This document shows, piece after piece, positions 1 to 10,275 of a stretch of DNA of 64,000 bases (position 1 is its first letter; each line of letters opens with the position of its first letter). This DNA is from Lunularia cruciata (lineage: Eukaryota > Streptophyta > Marchantiopsida > Lunulariales > Lunulariaceae), in assembly GCA_948567375.1 (NCBI GenBank), contig OX419755.1:37825001-37889000 (forward strand), read 5' to 3'. A program made the position numbers and the translations under genes. The notes below the pieces were generated by a model. It saw only the letters and a program-made list of their open reading frames with translations, was not told the origin of the DNA and did not search any database.

Positions 1-158
1 GCGAGTTTGTCCGTAGGGTCCACGGCCTGCTTGAAAGCGAGAAGAGCTTCAGTGTCGGAGGTTGTATTTCCCCCGTGAGATGCAGGAACCCCTATCACAA
101 AAAGCAGCAGCAGTGCTGCCATCCACTTGCGCCATTCTAAGCGCCTAAACTTCCTCAT
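1..158 (-). CDS. LRR receptor-like protein/kinase, N-terminus only (partial)
   Basis: Reads leftward from an ATG at 158 and leaves the window after 52 codons. Residues 1-12 are basic (MRKFRRLEWRKW). Residues 13-26 are a hydrophobic signal-peptide core (MAALLLLFVIGVPA), followed by a plausible cleavage region (SHG). Then comes the start of an N-terminal LRR cap, SDTEALLAFKQAVDP, the hallmark opening of plant LRR receptor-like kinases and proteins (LRRNT_2). By family knowledge such proteins enter the secretory pathway and sense ligands at the plasma membrane. Kinase, LRRs and ligand lie outside the window, so receptor kinase versus receptor-like protein cannot be decided. The start is the first Met before the signal peptide, with no upstream in-frame alternative giving a better leader. 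Base composition is richer in GC than the retroelement DNA to the right. This is the only convincing host gene here. Confidence 0.85.
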   Translation of the reverse strand, partial: MRKFRRLEWRKWMAALLLLFVIGVPASHGGNTTSDTEALLAFKQAVDPTDKL

Positions 159-1030
159 TGGAAACCCCCAGATTCTGAGCCGACTCCGGACCCAGTGAAA
201 TTCTTCAAGGTCTCTCCTTGCACGATGCCGCTGCTGCTAGAACCACGAGTCCGACTATGTTGTGGTCTGTAAGAGACCACAATATTTCAAAAACGAGCTT
301 TCGTTCGTGATGGAAAAATGCAGTGAAACCCCCGGTGGAAGTACAAGTACCACCTTGGCTTGGCATGCACTTCGAAGTCTTCCTACCTCGGTACACAGAA
401 GGTAAAACACCGGGCCGTCTCGTCGGTTATTCACAGCCAGTTGCGAACGAGCTAGACTGAGCTCGCACACAACAGGCCGAAATCCCCCTAACTACCGTTT
501 CAAAGCTTCCATTCTACATATCTAATTGAATCACAAACCCGAAAGTTGGCGTTCTTCTTCATCCTGAATATCGGCAGGCACTGCTTTTTACCTCTCTATC
601 TCTCTCTTCATCCTCTATGTGTCGCGCAGCACACCAACAGCGTGCGAAGAATCTCTTCCCGCTTCCCTCGCTTGCAGGCGAACGAGAAGAAACGAATCCT
701 CCCGGGCCTCAAGCATAGCGTCCTTCACTCCACAAACAACAACAACAACAAACAAACAAACAAAATTCATTCTTCCCCCCTCATGACTCGCTCACGCTTC
801 TCCTGCACAGCAGCAACTCGTTGAGAGTGGACGGACGGACGGGTAGATCCACTCCGCCGCCGACGACGAGAAATCCCCGCCCGCAGCCAGGTACTCGGTC
901 GATTCCGGTGAGAAGGACTTTGATTGTTTGACTACATACAGCAGTAGTAGAGTACAAGAGTAGAAAGGTAAGGTAGCCTGAAATACTCCCATGTTTCCCG
1001 GCGACACAGCATCTGCCTACAGAACTTGGG
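159..1030 (-). promoter_or_regulatory. Leader and upstream region of the LRR receptor gene
   Basis: This stretch lies between the receptor ATG (158) and a TATA-like box at 1031-1040 on the same strand. It holds no convincing ORF. It contains purine/pyrimidine-rich and ACA/AAAC simple repeats (733-764) and short GGAC repeats near 828-840. A leader of about 850 nt is long but possible, and it may contain an intron. The assignment rests only on position and composition. Confidence 0.35.
733..764. repeat. (ACA)n/(AAAC)n simple repeat
   Basis: A run of ACA units followed by AAAC units inside the presumed leader or promoter of the receptor gene. On the minus strand it is a GTT/GTTT tract. Confidence 0.8.
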
Positions 1031-1040
1031 CTTTATAGTA
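1031..1040 (-). promoter_or_regulatory. Candidate TATA box for the LRR receptor gene
   Basis: The minus strand reads TACTATAAAG, a good match to a plant TATA box, about 870 bp upstream of the receptor ATG. No other strong TATA was seen nearer on that strand. Transcription would start near 1000 if it is used. Confidence 0.3.
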
Positions 1041-2109
1041 TCCGTTGGGCCACAAGTGAAAAGCTGTGGCACTCAACGGCTCGAAGAGTGGTATTCAGTC
1101 ATAGCATTCCCGACCTTCCTGTCCTCCCCCGCACATAAGACCTTAGTAATCGATATGTAATTGATTCAAAAAAGAAGTTGATCCTATCTGTTTGATGAAA
1201 ACTCTTTATGGAAATAAAGAAGACGGCTGTGCATGTTTGTTATCACGCATAAGATTGAGCTACCTGGAAACACATGTTCGAATATCCAAGTAGACCTCTT
1301 ACATTAGACAGAAACTTGGTATTTAATTGTAAAGAGCGTCAATGTGCTGGATAATTTGACAATTTGCTTCTCAGTGCACTGATGTTACTTCTGCCTTTAT
1401 GCCACAATTTAGCAGTTATTTAAAACTTGTGACTGCAGTCTAATGTCTGGACTGTTCCAAACTAATACTAAGTCCACCAGGCATATTATTCATGTACAGG
1501 CGTAGGTCTTGTGTGCGGGGTAAGACGAGTACGGTAGGATCGGATTCCAATGCGAGGATGGTAAGGTAACCTTCTACTGATTATCAGTACTATTGCGGTG
1601 GACAACTCTTGTAGAACTGTGTATCCACCCAAATTTCCTTGAAAGATGATAGATCCTTCCCTTATGGAGGGCTGGATATCACGCTCTTGGGCCACCCTAG
1701 GACAGTCCTACTACTATTACCGTATGTACTTTACACTTCTTCTCGTCTTCATCATCATGACGCTTTTACTACTCGATCATTTTCCTGTAGAGTATTAAGG
1801 GTCCCTGGCAAGGATAAACAGGGAGCCCGACTCCTGACAACAATACAACTGAGGAGTTGTCTACTCTCGATGGATAGTAGGTCACTCTCGTATTAGCAAA
1901 ACGAAATTCTAGTGTACAATTCTAGTTTCTGCTAGCCTTATCAGCTGCCTACAACTATGGTACCGTAGTTGTCGAGCTGGTGTTGTGTGCCGACTGTCCC
2001 GGTGATTCGGCTCGTTTCAGAATACAGTTGTGTGGTTCGAACCAGACCTTGTGTTCAGCTCTCCTCTTGGGCACACTTCATATAAGATGATGAGATTTGG
2101 ATCAAAGAA

Positions 2110-2260
2110 GGCGACCGCGTAGGAAAAACGAAGGATAGGAAGACCCATCAAGCCGTACAAGGGAGAGAAAAGAAAAGGTAACATTGGCTAAGCCCCAATA
2201 GAGTCTATAGGAGAAATCTGCCCTACCGCACCTAAGGCCAGATTTGGATCCGGTCACCTC
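2110..2260 (-). repeat. LINE 3'-end fragment (dispersed repeat)
   Basis: This segment of about 150 bp opens with GGCGACCGCGTAGG and closes with a conserved stretch ending CACCTAAG. It matches 6154-6290, which lies directly downstream of the LINE reading frame on the minus strand. The natural reading is a 5'-truncated copy of that LINE's 3' UTR. A SINE sharing the same tail is an alternative. Confidence 0.55.
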
Positions 2261-2645
2261 TCAGCAGGCAATGCATGGGTTGAAGCGCCGAGAAATGGGA
2301 AGAATCCTGGAGAAAATCGACACAGAAGAATAAAATATAATGACAAATATATTTGCCAATTGAGATACAAATAACCCGTCCATCTTAAGTTGTTCTTAAT
2401 AGAAGTAGACCTTTTTACGCATAAACATAAGAACTTATTCGAGGTCTTATGTTTAATTCCAGAGTTATGCGAGATGTTTTGTTATGAATCGGGTTCTTGA
2501 TTATTCACAGTAGGAATTCAGGATATTGATTGGTCTGCGTAAAATGTCTGACAAAATGGCGTGTTTAACCGGTTTGATGCTCATTGTCGAGAGTGAGGCA
2601 ACTCATGAGCGCACCGTGGCCAAGTTGAGTCTAACGGAGAAAGAG

Positions 2646-2660
2646 GCGACCGCGTAGGAT
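2646..2660 (-). repeat. Short LINE-tail relic
   Basis: Only the GGCGACCGCGTAGGA core and a little flanking similarity (AGAAGGATG) remain. It is the same terminal core as at 2110, 5645 and 6154, so it is probably the extreme 3' end of a truncated copy. Confidence 0.4.
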
Positions 2661-3832
2661 AACAAGAAGGATGAGTCTAACACAAGGCATGGTTTATTTG
2701 TTGTACATCATGATATCGTCTTTGTGGAAGCTCGCGATTGCTTCAATATGTACGGTTGTCCAGGTCGTTTGAGTGACAACCATGCTCCCATATTTGTTTC
2801 ATCGCTAAGGTAAGGCTGTACCATCATCGGCTGGCCATGAAGAGAGGAGGAAAATAGAGCAAGTTTACAAGAACTCAATGCATGGACCGGATTCTACAAA
2901 GAAGCAACTGTTGAAAACATCTGTAAACCATGAATGGCCGACATCGTAGTATCAACGGGAAGGAAAATACTACTGTACTGTAGTAAGAGCATGGAATGAA
3001 TGAGGTACAGTACAGAGCCGTCGGGTGGAAGAGAGCAAGTTTGGCGGCAGCTAAAGAAAGAGCCGGCTTATTTGTCGGACGAGGGTCCATCAATGCGTGT
3101 GACAGGAGACCCAGCCCTGCATTTAAGTCAGTAGTTAGTAAAACCAATGGGCTGGACTCCCTCCCTGAAACGATGCAGAGGTTAAGAAGGTTTTGGCCAT
3201 GGAGTTCTGGCTATGGCGGGTGACGTCAGCCAACAGCGACTTGGCGAGAAGCCAGCTGCTACGGTTTGGCAGGAAGGATGCATTGCGAGAAGTAAGTGCA
3301 GGACAGGTCAAGATGAATGGCGGCTCTACACTGGCGCTGAACTGGCCTGCCTTGCCTCGTTGATTCTGCCGTGCATAGAGTGCAGCTGTGTATTTGTGTG
3401 TGTGTGTGAGCTAACAAGGAGTACCGGTAGTAGCGATGCAATCGAAGAGACAAGCAAGAAAATTACCGTACATAATGACGAACTCCGTGGCTTGTTACAA
3501 TGTCCGCTAGGTGGTATGTAATGAATATTACTGTACATAATGAGCTCGACGATGGATATTTGAATCGCTGACCGGGACGCGTCCTTGATCGATAATTGAG
3601 CTGAGGGTACCCCCCTTGACCGCGTAGACGAAATAAGATCATGAAGTTCTCACACAAAAAGAGGGAAGAGCTGCTGCATTGATATGGGTCTTTCTTCCCT
3701 GTTGTGCAATATCATTACCAGCATCCTTGTGAAGATAGTGCAAGTACGATGGAGGGAACAAAGTGAAGAAGAAGAAGCAGAAGAAGGAAGTCCGGACTCC
3801 ATCCATCCTTACTGTAGTTCTGGTTCTGCACC

Positions 3833-3857
3833 GACTGACTGGCTGACTGACTGACTA
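3833..3857. repeat. (CTGA)n microsatellite
   Basis: About six imperfect GACT/CTGA units, one interrupted by GG. Confidence 0.8.
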
Positions 3858-5110
3858 CAGTCGCTGACTTACACTGTTGTCCGCGAAGATTTCCAACACA
3901 CCTCTCGCGACCAGTCCCCCACTGCATTAAGTCAGAGCCGAGTTCTCGCTAGGTTTCGTTATCGCGGTCCACCTCTAATCATTCGGCACCACTTACTTGT
4001 CTTGAGTAATAGAGAGTATGGATCTCTCGCCCAGCCCAGCACATTAATTACTAGAGTATCCATGTACATATCAGAGGTGTACAGCACTAGTCGGCCATCT
4101 GGCGCGTTGTCCGTCATCCTCGTCCTTCACTACCACCAAGATACTCTCAATTGTTTCTGTAGTACGAAAAATATCAGATTCTGTGATACTATTCTGTTCT
4201 ACACTACAAAGTGGTGAGAAAATTCGGCAGATTGTTGTATCTGGTCGCGTAGAGGAGATGAAAGCTTTTCTCATCAGATGGTAGCTTTTGTCCACATTTC
4301 CCTTTATCCGTGAAGGACAAGAATTCTTGAAACAATGAGATTGGAAAAGCCTACTGTAGAAATCAAACAACGTCTTTCTTCTCCTTCGACGACAACGAAT
4401 GAGTTCATCGCGGTTTCCAGGGATCTTCGAAATCAAAAGGTGTAGGAGACGCTCTATGACTGGAGACGAATAGGAGGAGTTCATGACTTCTGGACGGAGA
4501 GGGTTTCGCGAGGATACGGACTGAAGCCGCAATAGAGAAGATGGTATGGAAGGAAACCAACCTGCAACAGATGTTTGAGATATGCCACTCAGCATATATG
4601 TCCACGCACAAGCTACAAAGGAGATTCCAGGCCCACTACATCCTTCATAGCTAAATCTCATGGTGAAAGGGAAGCCAGTTCAGTCATTACACAGTAGATC
4701 ACACTGGTTACTAGTAATCATCGATTTGATTTGGAGCATGAAGGCTTCCTTCCGTGTCCCTACAGACCACGAGCAAGTACTACCTACACCTTCCGATTGT
4801 GGGTCATGATTGATAACTTAGGTGAAGGTCTACAAAGGAGAAACCATAGCTGAAGCTCTGCGAGGAGAAACCAGTCCCTCCTCAATCTCCGTCCCGGGGC
4901 CCCACTGCATCAAAAGGTGCAAATCGAGACTCCATCCGACGCCAGCAGCGCGTAATGCGTGATGTAGTTCAGACCAAATTCTTCTTGTCTTGTCGCGGTA
5001 GGAATTCTTGTCCATTTCTATCTATACCATGCATGCGCGTAGTCACGTAGTAGACTCATTCTTGACCGTTTCTGGAAAATGTTAGCTCATCATTACCCCA
5101 TACTATATGT

Positions 5111-5248
5111 ATAGCCCTTTTGACCATTCCCTTGCTTTACAAAGCTTCGGACATCTTTTTCCATTTCATTTGTTATACCTTTGTATAGCCCTTTTGACCA
5201 TCCCCTTGCTTTACAAAGGCGTCGGACATCTTTTCCCATTTCATTCGT
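5111..5248 (+). repeat. Two-copy tandem duplication, 74-bp unit
   Basis: The unit starting ATAGCCCTTTTGACCAT at 5111 recurs at 5185 with a few substitutions (CTTCGG versus GCGTCGG). The second copy fades near 5248. It is a local duplication with no coding meaning that I can see. Confidence 0.85.
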
Positions 5249-5644
5249 TTAAGCGGAGGCTATCTGAAAATTGTGGAAATACGAGCACACTATCGGGGCC
5301 ACCTCTGACTACTCTTTCTCTGGATTTAAATGAATCGCCAAGTCTTCGCCGATGAATGCAATTCCTATTTGAACTCGATTCAGAAAATAAGGGAATGTTC
5401 CCGGGTGGTGGGCGACCTTTCAAGATATTACGCTTTATGTACCTAAATAAACAATGGAGTTCATTCAAAGAAAACTTAATTATTCATAGCTCGACCTCAT
5501 GGCAGAAACACAAATCATACCCAGTTCAAATAATCTACTAGCGGGTTTCAAATCATCTAGGGTTTCCTTCTTCCTTAGATTGAAACTTCACTGAATTACT
5601 ACAAACATGTACCCGATCCCACACTAGTTGAAACATCAAAAAAG

Positions 5645-5680
5645 GGCGACCGCGTAGGAAAAACGAAGGATGGGAAGACC
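5645..5680 (-). repeat. Short LINE-tail relic
   Basis: Contains GGCGACCGCGTAGG followed by AAAAACGAAGGATGGGAAGACC, then diverges from the longer copies at 2110 and 6154. A short direct repeat, ACTAGTTGAAACAT, occurs on both sides (near 5626 and 5690). It could be the target-site duplication of a very short LINE insertion. Confidence 0.5.
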
Positions 5681-6387
5681 CCATCCTTCACTAGTTGAAA
5701 CATGGGGATTATCAATCACAAAGAAATCGAGGGACAAGGAGCGTTCTGATAAATATAATTGATAGATATGGTCTAGCTGTGATTGATAAAACATTGAAAA
5801 ACAAAGTTTGACAGCTATCTTACAATGTAATTGTTAAAATCTAACAATATAGAACAATATTTGCTTTACTTTGAGATTTTGCCAATATCTCTACTTTGAA
5901 TTCTAAAGTTAACATAGGGTCAACGTGACTATTAATTTAGTGTCGAGCCTTAGCGTCCAAACCACCCTTAGTGAGCGAGTACGGCATTGATATTATAGTA
6001 TTATCCGAAGCAACCAACAAGAAATAGAAAGTAAAATATCACCATAAAGGAATCTAAGGAGTTAAAGAAGTAAACATAGAAGTAAATAAAAACTTAGGGG
6101 ACCAAAAAAAGGCTTTGGTTTACATTTCAACTAACCAGAGTAAAAGAGAAAAAGGCGACCGCATAGAGAACACGAAGGATGGGAAGACCACATCAAGCCA
6201 TACAAGGGAGAAACGAAAAAAGGTAAAAATGGGGCTAGGCCCCAATAGAGTCTATATGAGAAATCTGCACTACTGCACCTAAGATATTTGAGCTATGCAA
6301 GTCCTATGGTCTACAAAGAACTAGAGCATCCAAAGAAGCATCACCTAGTGTGATTGCTCTCCTATGGATTGCACCAGCCACTGCCCT

Positions 6388-8934
6388 CTATAGAGCAATG
6401 GACACATGCTGCTTAAAATATGCTACAAAGTATGAGAGTGAGAGTGGTACCCCCCGGCGCCTTACATGATAAGCTGTCGTGCACTCCCTAACAAATGTGT
6501 CAAACGCCATGTCCATTGCTCCATATAACTCCAAGGCTAGAGGGACAAAGAGGTGACCTCGCTGTATGCCCTTATACTTGGAGACCTTGCAACCTGCTGC
6601 TACACTCGCCGCCCATCCAGGGGGATGGGTAATCACTCCCTCCAAAATTGTATCCTGGGTCCGTAACCACGACATCCGCTATTGTCACCTGATGATCTCG
6701 GACCAAGTATAAATCTGCCCTAACACGTCTCATCTGCAAAGTATATGAATGCTCCCTCCAAGCCAAGTATCCACTCTCTCATGCCATAGCAAACACTACG
6801 TCCCTAATAACTTCATGGGTAGCTATCCTATGTCCTCCAAGAGGACACCGTGTCATATGGACCACTGCTGCATCTAGTGTAGAACCACACTCACAAGTGA
6901 GTAATGAAGATGCAGATGGATGGACCAAACCTAGGCAAAACCTCATCATTGTAGAGAAAGTAGTTGGTGCAGGAAAAATGCCCTAATGATTGATGGAAAG
7001 TCATGATTGAGCATGATTGAGCTAGGATCCAAGAGCATGCACCCTTGCTAGAGCAAGAGCAAAGATGTGCTCTAGTAGCCTGAGGAATGGACAAGTCAAC
7101 TAAGAGAGAATGTAGTGTATGCTCACATTGTCGCTCCATCAAGGAAGATTGTAGACCTCTAGTCCAATTTGACAATAGCAAAGCAAAAGATGGAAAGTCC
7201 TCTTGTGACCATGGAGAAAGACTATCTCTTGTTTTCCACAATAACATCTTGAAAGAATGAGATCCCTCCTCCACCTAAAAAACATAAGTCTCCAAAACCA
7301 GCCTATGAACAACCACAAAATGAGAGGAAAGTAGGAGTGCCGAGAGGGTCCAACTAACAAAAATTGCTATAGGTGCCATCTTCTCCCTAGATAGCAAGCC
7401 AACCCCTCCACACAAGATCGGCAAAGCCGTCTGTCTACATGCAAAATCCCTTGTTACACACTCAAAAGTCCTTGGTCCAATAATATCACCAAAGACTCCA
7501 ATAATCTTCCTATCAAAGGCTCTCAGACATGATAGGAAGGACGAGGAGAGAGGAACTATGCATATTAGGCATGTTGGTTGACAAGCAATACTCAAGGATA
7601 GTATTGATAAATGCCACCTACAGATCTCTTTGTAATGGAAGGTCATCCACATGGAGAACATCTTTTGCAAAGGTAGCATTGAAGAAGCGTGTGACAAAAT
7701 CCTTGGATCCTACCGGCACTCCAAGAACATGTAGTCCATCTATAGATGTGATACACCCTTTGGAAGCTCAAGGTGGGGAGAGATACCTAAAGGGGACCAT
7801 GCCTTGCACTTTGACACCTTGATTCTCAAGCCACCTAGATGTAGCTCGATAGTGAAGTGGTCAAAAGCCTGCCTAATTTGATCTACAGGGCCCACAATGT
7901 GTACATCATCTGCCAAGGAGTGAAATACACAACCTGGCATGGCCAAAGTAGTAGATAAGAGAGCTCTAAAGTGAGCCATGGCAAATAACGGTCCCCTTAA
8001 AGGATTGCCTTGACATGTACCAACAACTTACTCCAAGATGGTGACTCCCCCGTGCTAATAGTAAAGGGAAGCAAGAGAGCCATAAAAAGACCACACAGAA
8101 GGAATAAGACTTACCAAGGATCCACTAGCCTCCCTAAGATCTCTAAAGATGGATGCATGTGAGACACTACTAAAAGTGTTCTTGACATCCACCTATAGGA
8201 CGATCCACTCTGGATGGATATCTAGGAGTGCTCTAATGCTTAGAGATATACCTTCACATCCTCCAGGTATAGCTACTCCAAATTGATGTGGATTGAGGTG
8301 CTATTGAAAGTGAGAACGATGTTGAAGGACAATGGCACGACTGACCAAACACAAAAAGATCTCTTCAATAGCAATCAGTCTAATGCACCTTGTGTCCTTC
8401 TCTATCATGAGAAATCAACTAGCACCTAACACCCAACTAATAGACATATGACTATCTCTTCTCACTATAGCTATTAGCCACCTGAAACAACTCAGTAAAA
8501 CCACTAGAAGGATCATTTGCCTAAAAGCAATCTCTAAGGTGCTCATAAACCATCCCAAACAAGCTTCTTGAGGAAAGGCGAGGGGTAGTGCAAAATGCTT
8601 GTGCAAAAAGTGACCTATCAAGACATAAAGGCTGCTCCAATTGATAATCTAAGACCTCTAGTGGTAGTTCTTCTATTTCAATAGGATGTAGTGAGCATAG
8701 GGAAGAGATAGTCTTATCAACATGACTAGCCATAGACAAAGTGTGTAGTGCTCGTGTTGCTCTACTAAACTCTCCCGCCTGACCTAATGTCCTACACCAT
8801 TGTAATCAAGTGGACTTTGTAGTATCCTGTGGCAAAACCTATCTCCTAAAGCAATGTAGCCCTACAAACTCCTTTTGAAGGGCCGCCCAATCCTCCGCTC
8901 AAAATCAATGAAATCTAGCAACCACCTCTCTATG
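6388..8934 (-). pseudogene. LINE-type reverse transcriptase, broken
   Basis: The minus strand shows pieces of a non-LTR RT in correct order. At 8739-8521 is an N-terminal segment (HVDKTISSLCSLHPIEIEEL, later SLFGMVYEHLRDCF). Near 8460-8400 lies SWVLGAS, which precedes the RT fingers. At 7979-7740 the palm carries HSLADDVHIVGPVDQI, with ADD at about 7905-7913, then a thumb-side KVSKCKAWSP. The C-terminal part is at 7697-6388, ending KGIQRGHLFVPLALELYGAM and LSYFVAYFKQHVS. At least four frame changes and several stops separate these. YADD is LADD here. The element would have copied its RNA by target-primed reverse transcription; it cannot do so now. Confidence 0.7.
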
Positions 8935-9381
8935 TGTAATACCAAGAGCTAGCTATATGATCTAGATGTGAAATTTGGTTTGGTAACATCTAGAATGATG
9001 TTATACATGATGGTGAAAATAGATCAGATAGAAGGATCACCAAAAGAGTACTTCTACTAATAGGGTAGAAACCAAAATAGACTTGAAAACCTTAGAACCA
9101 ATAGCTAGACATATGATTTAAAGGTGAGAATTGGTTTGATAACATCTAGAAGGATGTTACACATGATGGACTAAACAGATTAGAAAGAGGTATCACCAAA
9201 AGTGGACTTCTACTAATAGAGTAGGAACCGAAATATGCCTAAAACCTTTGAAGGCAATTTAGAGGCCTAAATTGATGAATTAGGACTCAAAAATGTGTAT
9301 ATCCCCCCCCCCAACAAAGGAAATGCTGGCCTTCCCTCCCCCTACTTTGTCTTGTCGAGAGCTTTCCAACGGTACTTTACT

Positions 9382-9387
9382 CACGTG
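9382..9387 (+). promoter_or_regulatory. G-box CACGTG in the A LTR
   Basis: CACGTG is also present in the solo A LTR at 57166-57171 and in the A2 LTR at 58125-58130, but is mutated to CATGTG in the A1 3' LTR. G-boxes bind plant bZIP and bHLH factors. Conservation across three copies suggests a promoter role. Confidence 0.5.
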
Positions 9388-9430
9388 ATTCTGAGATTCC
9401 TATAAGAAGACTCCCTAAAAGATTCCCTTT

Positions 9431-9449
9431 GGTCAAAGCTTGTTTGACC
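9431..9449 (+). promoter_or_regulatory. Inverted pair of W-boxes in the A LTR
   Basis: GGTCAAAGCTTGTTTGACC is an imperfect palindrome containing TTTGACC in both orientations, the WRKY-factor core TTGAC. The pair is kept in the A2 LTR near 58060-58081 and in the solo LTR inside D near 46100-46121. It is partly lost in the solo LTR at 56721. Confidence 0.45.
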
Positions 9450-9579
9450 AACCAAATAGGACCTAGACCGACATATCACCCATCCAAGTAAGTAATCCAA
9501 GGGTGGAGCTTGCTGACATGTCACCTATCTATGTGCCTAATCCTATGGTGGAGCTTCCTTGGAGGAGATCCTCTTTGTC

Positions 9580-9588
9580 TATATAATA
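9580..9588 (+). promoter_or_regulatory. TATA-like box of the A1 5' LTR
   Basis: TATATAATA lies about 90 bp before the LTR end. The same motif is present in the 3' LTR. Confidence 0.5.
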
Positions 9589-9672
9589 AAGAGAAGGTGC
9601 TCCTTTGAGGCATCGAATGATTGAGTGTGAAATTTATGTTTTCTCTTTTCTCTTGTTCTCAGAGTATTACAA

Positions 9673-9684
9673 TGGTATCAAAGC
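9673..9684 (+). other. Primer-binding site of A1 (initiator tRNA-Met type)
   Basis: TGGTATCAAAGC lies one base after the LTR end. It matches the usual plant TGGTATCAGAGC, complementary to the 3' end of initiator tRNA-Met, with one G-to-A change. Confidence 0.9.
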
Positions 9685-9812
9685 AGATTGTTTTAGTCCA
9701 AGAGAGTAGATCACCCCTCTTGGAAGAGCACAAACTACTAAAATTGGGTAATTTGAGGTGGAGAACATAGAGTAATTGCTAGACTTAGAGAGGACTTTAG
9801 AGAGCTGATGGG

Positions 9813-10034
9813 ATTGATGCACCGGGAGGACAATTTCCCACACCTAGCTTTCCATTCTCAAATCCATTCCATATCAAGGTTATGTACATCCAATGTGAGC
9901 AAATGAGGGTATCGTTAGTTTATCACCTTGGTGCAGAATTCATAGATAGGGTGATGAACTCACCAAACCCGGTGATTCTACCTGTGGTGATATATGACAA
10001 AGAGTGGGATCTGACAATCTACATTCTATTATGA
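9813..10034 (+). CDS. Small pre-gag ORF 'a' of A1 (start codon lost)
   Basis: A 73-codon frame without internal stops in A1. The homologue in A2 (63344-63565) starts MDVPGGQFP, whereas A1 has ATT in place of ATG. The two proteins share length and most residues, including FSNPFHIK, the block NSPNPVILPVVIYD and the end DLTIYILL. No known domain is recognised and no membrane segment is clear. It stays open while neighbouring gag and pol contain many stops. It lies between the primer site and gag on the same transcript. A related ORF precedes gag in family C (35818-36033). Confidence 0.6.
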   Translation: MDAPGGQFPTPSFPFSNPFHIKVMYIQCEQMRVSLVYHLGAEFIDRVMNSPNPVILPVVIYDKEWDLTIYILL

Positions 10035-10038
10035 TGAT

Positions 10039-10242
10039 ATGGATGTGAATGTCTCAAATCCTCTCCCTTTCAACACTCAAGTAGAAATCCATTATATAGT
10101 GAGACTAAAAGTGATTTCTAGAGATTTTGTGGTTAAGAATTTTGGTGAGGAGTATTATCAATGAGTGATAGCTTCTGAGGTCCCAATGGTAGTTCCGATA
10201 GTTCATGCGCCTTCTAGAGTGATCATATTGACTCTATATTGA
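10039..10242 (+). pseudogene. Small pre-gag ORF 'b' of A1 (one stop)
   Basis: Starts ATG five bases after ORF 'a', in another frame, and spans 68 codons including the terminator, the same length as the A2 copy (63136-63339). One internal TGA follows EEYY-Q. Visible blocks are NPLPFNTQVEI, DFVVKNFGEEYY and EVPMVVPIV. Its layout (PNPLPFN start, FGEE centre, hydrophobic PMVVPIV block, short hydrophobic end) parallels ORF 'a', so the two may be an old duplication. Function is unknown. Confidence 0.5.
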
Positions 10243-10275
10243 AGTAGACATTAGAAATTGAGTGTTGCAAGAACC

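Larger units (their letters stand above)
1041..5110. other. Low-copy intergenic DNA, no recognisable gene
   Basis: I see no recognisable protein domain on either strand. A 196-codon open frame at 4071-4661 (minus) shows no motif or compositional sign of coding. The stretch holds short repeats, LINE-tail-like fragments (2110-2260, 2646-2660), a (CTGA)n tract, and GAAGAA runs near 3763-3787. Composition is more balanced than the AT-rich retroelement DNA to the right, consistent with gene-flanking sequence. Confidence 0.5.
8935..9671 (+). repeat. A1 5' LTR
   Basis: 737 bp, TGTAATACC...GTATTACA. It contains a diverged internal tandem duplication with a 156-bp period (for example AACATCTAGA at 8985 and 9141). 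Other marks are a G-box CACGTG at 9382-9387, a W-box palindrome at 9431-9449, and a TATA-like TATATAATA at 9580-9588. Transcription would start shortly after the TATA and run rightward. Confidence 0.95.

Noticed and set aside
546-824. 92-codon frame in the receptor leader region
   Set aside because: Antisense to the presumed leader and ends in a simple repeat; no Kozak-like context or motif.
1486-1896. Two overlapping frames on opposite strands
   Set aside because: Both are short and motif-free and contradict each other; likely chance.
3213-3521. 102-codon frame, plus strand
   Set aside because: Runs through a (GT)n tract and several overlapping frames in other phases; no motif.
4071-4661. 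196-codon open frame on the minus strand (MRFSYEGCSGPG...)
   Set aside because: No domain, no signal peptide and no coding-like composition. The composition is Ser/Arg rich, as expected of a chance frame in GC-moderate DNA.
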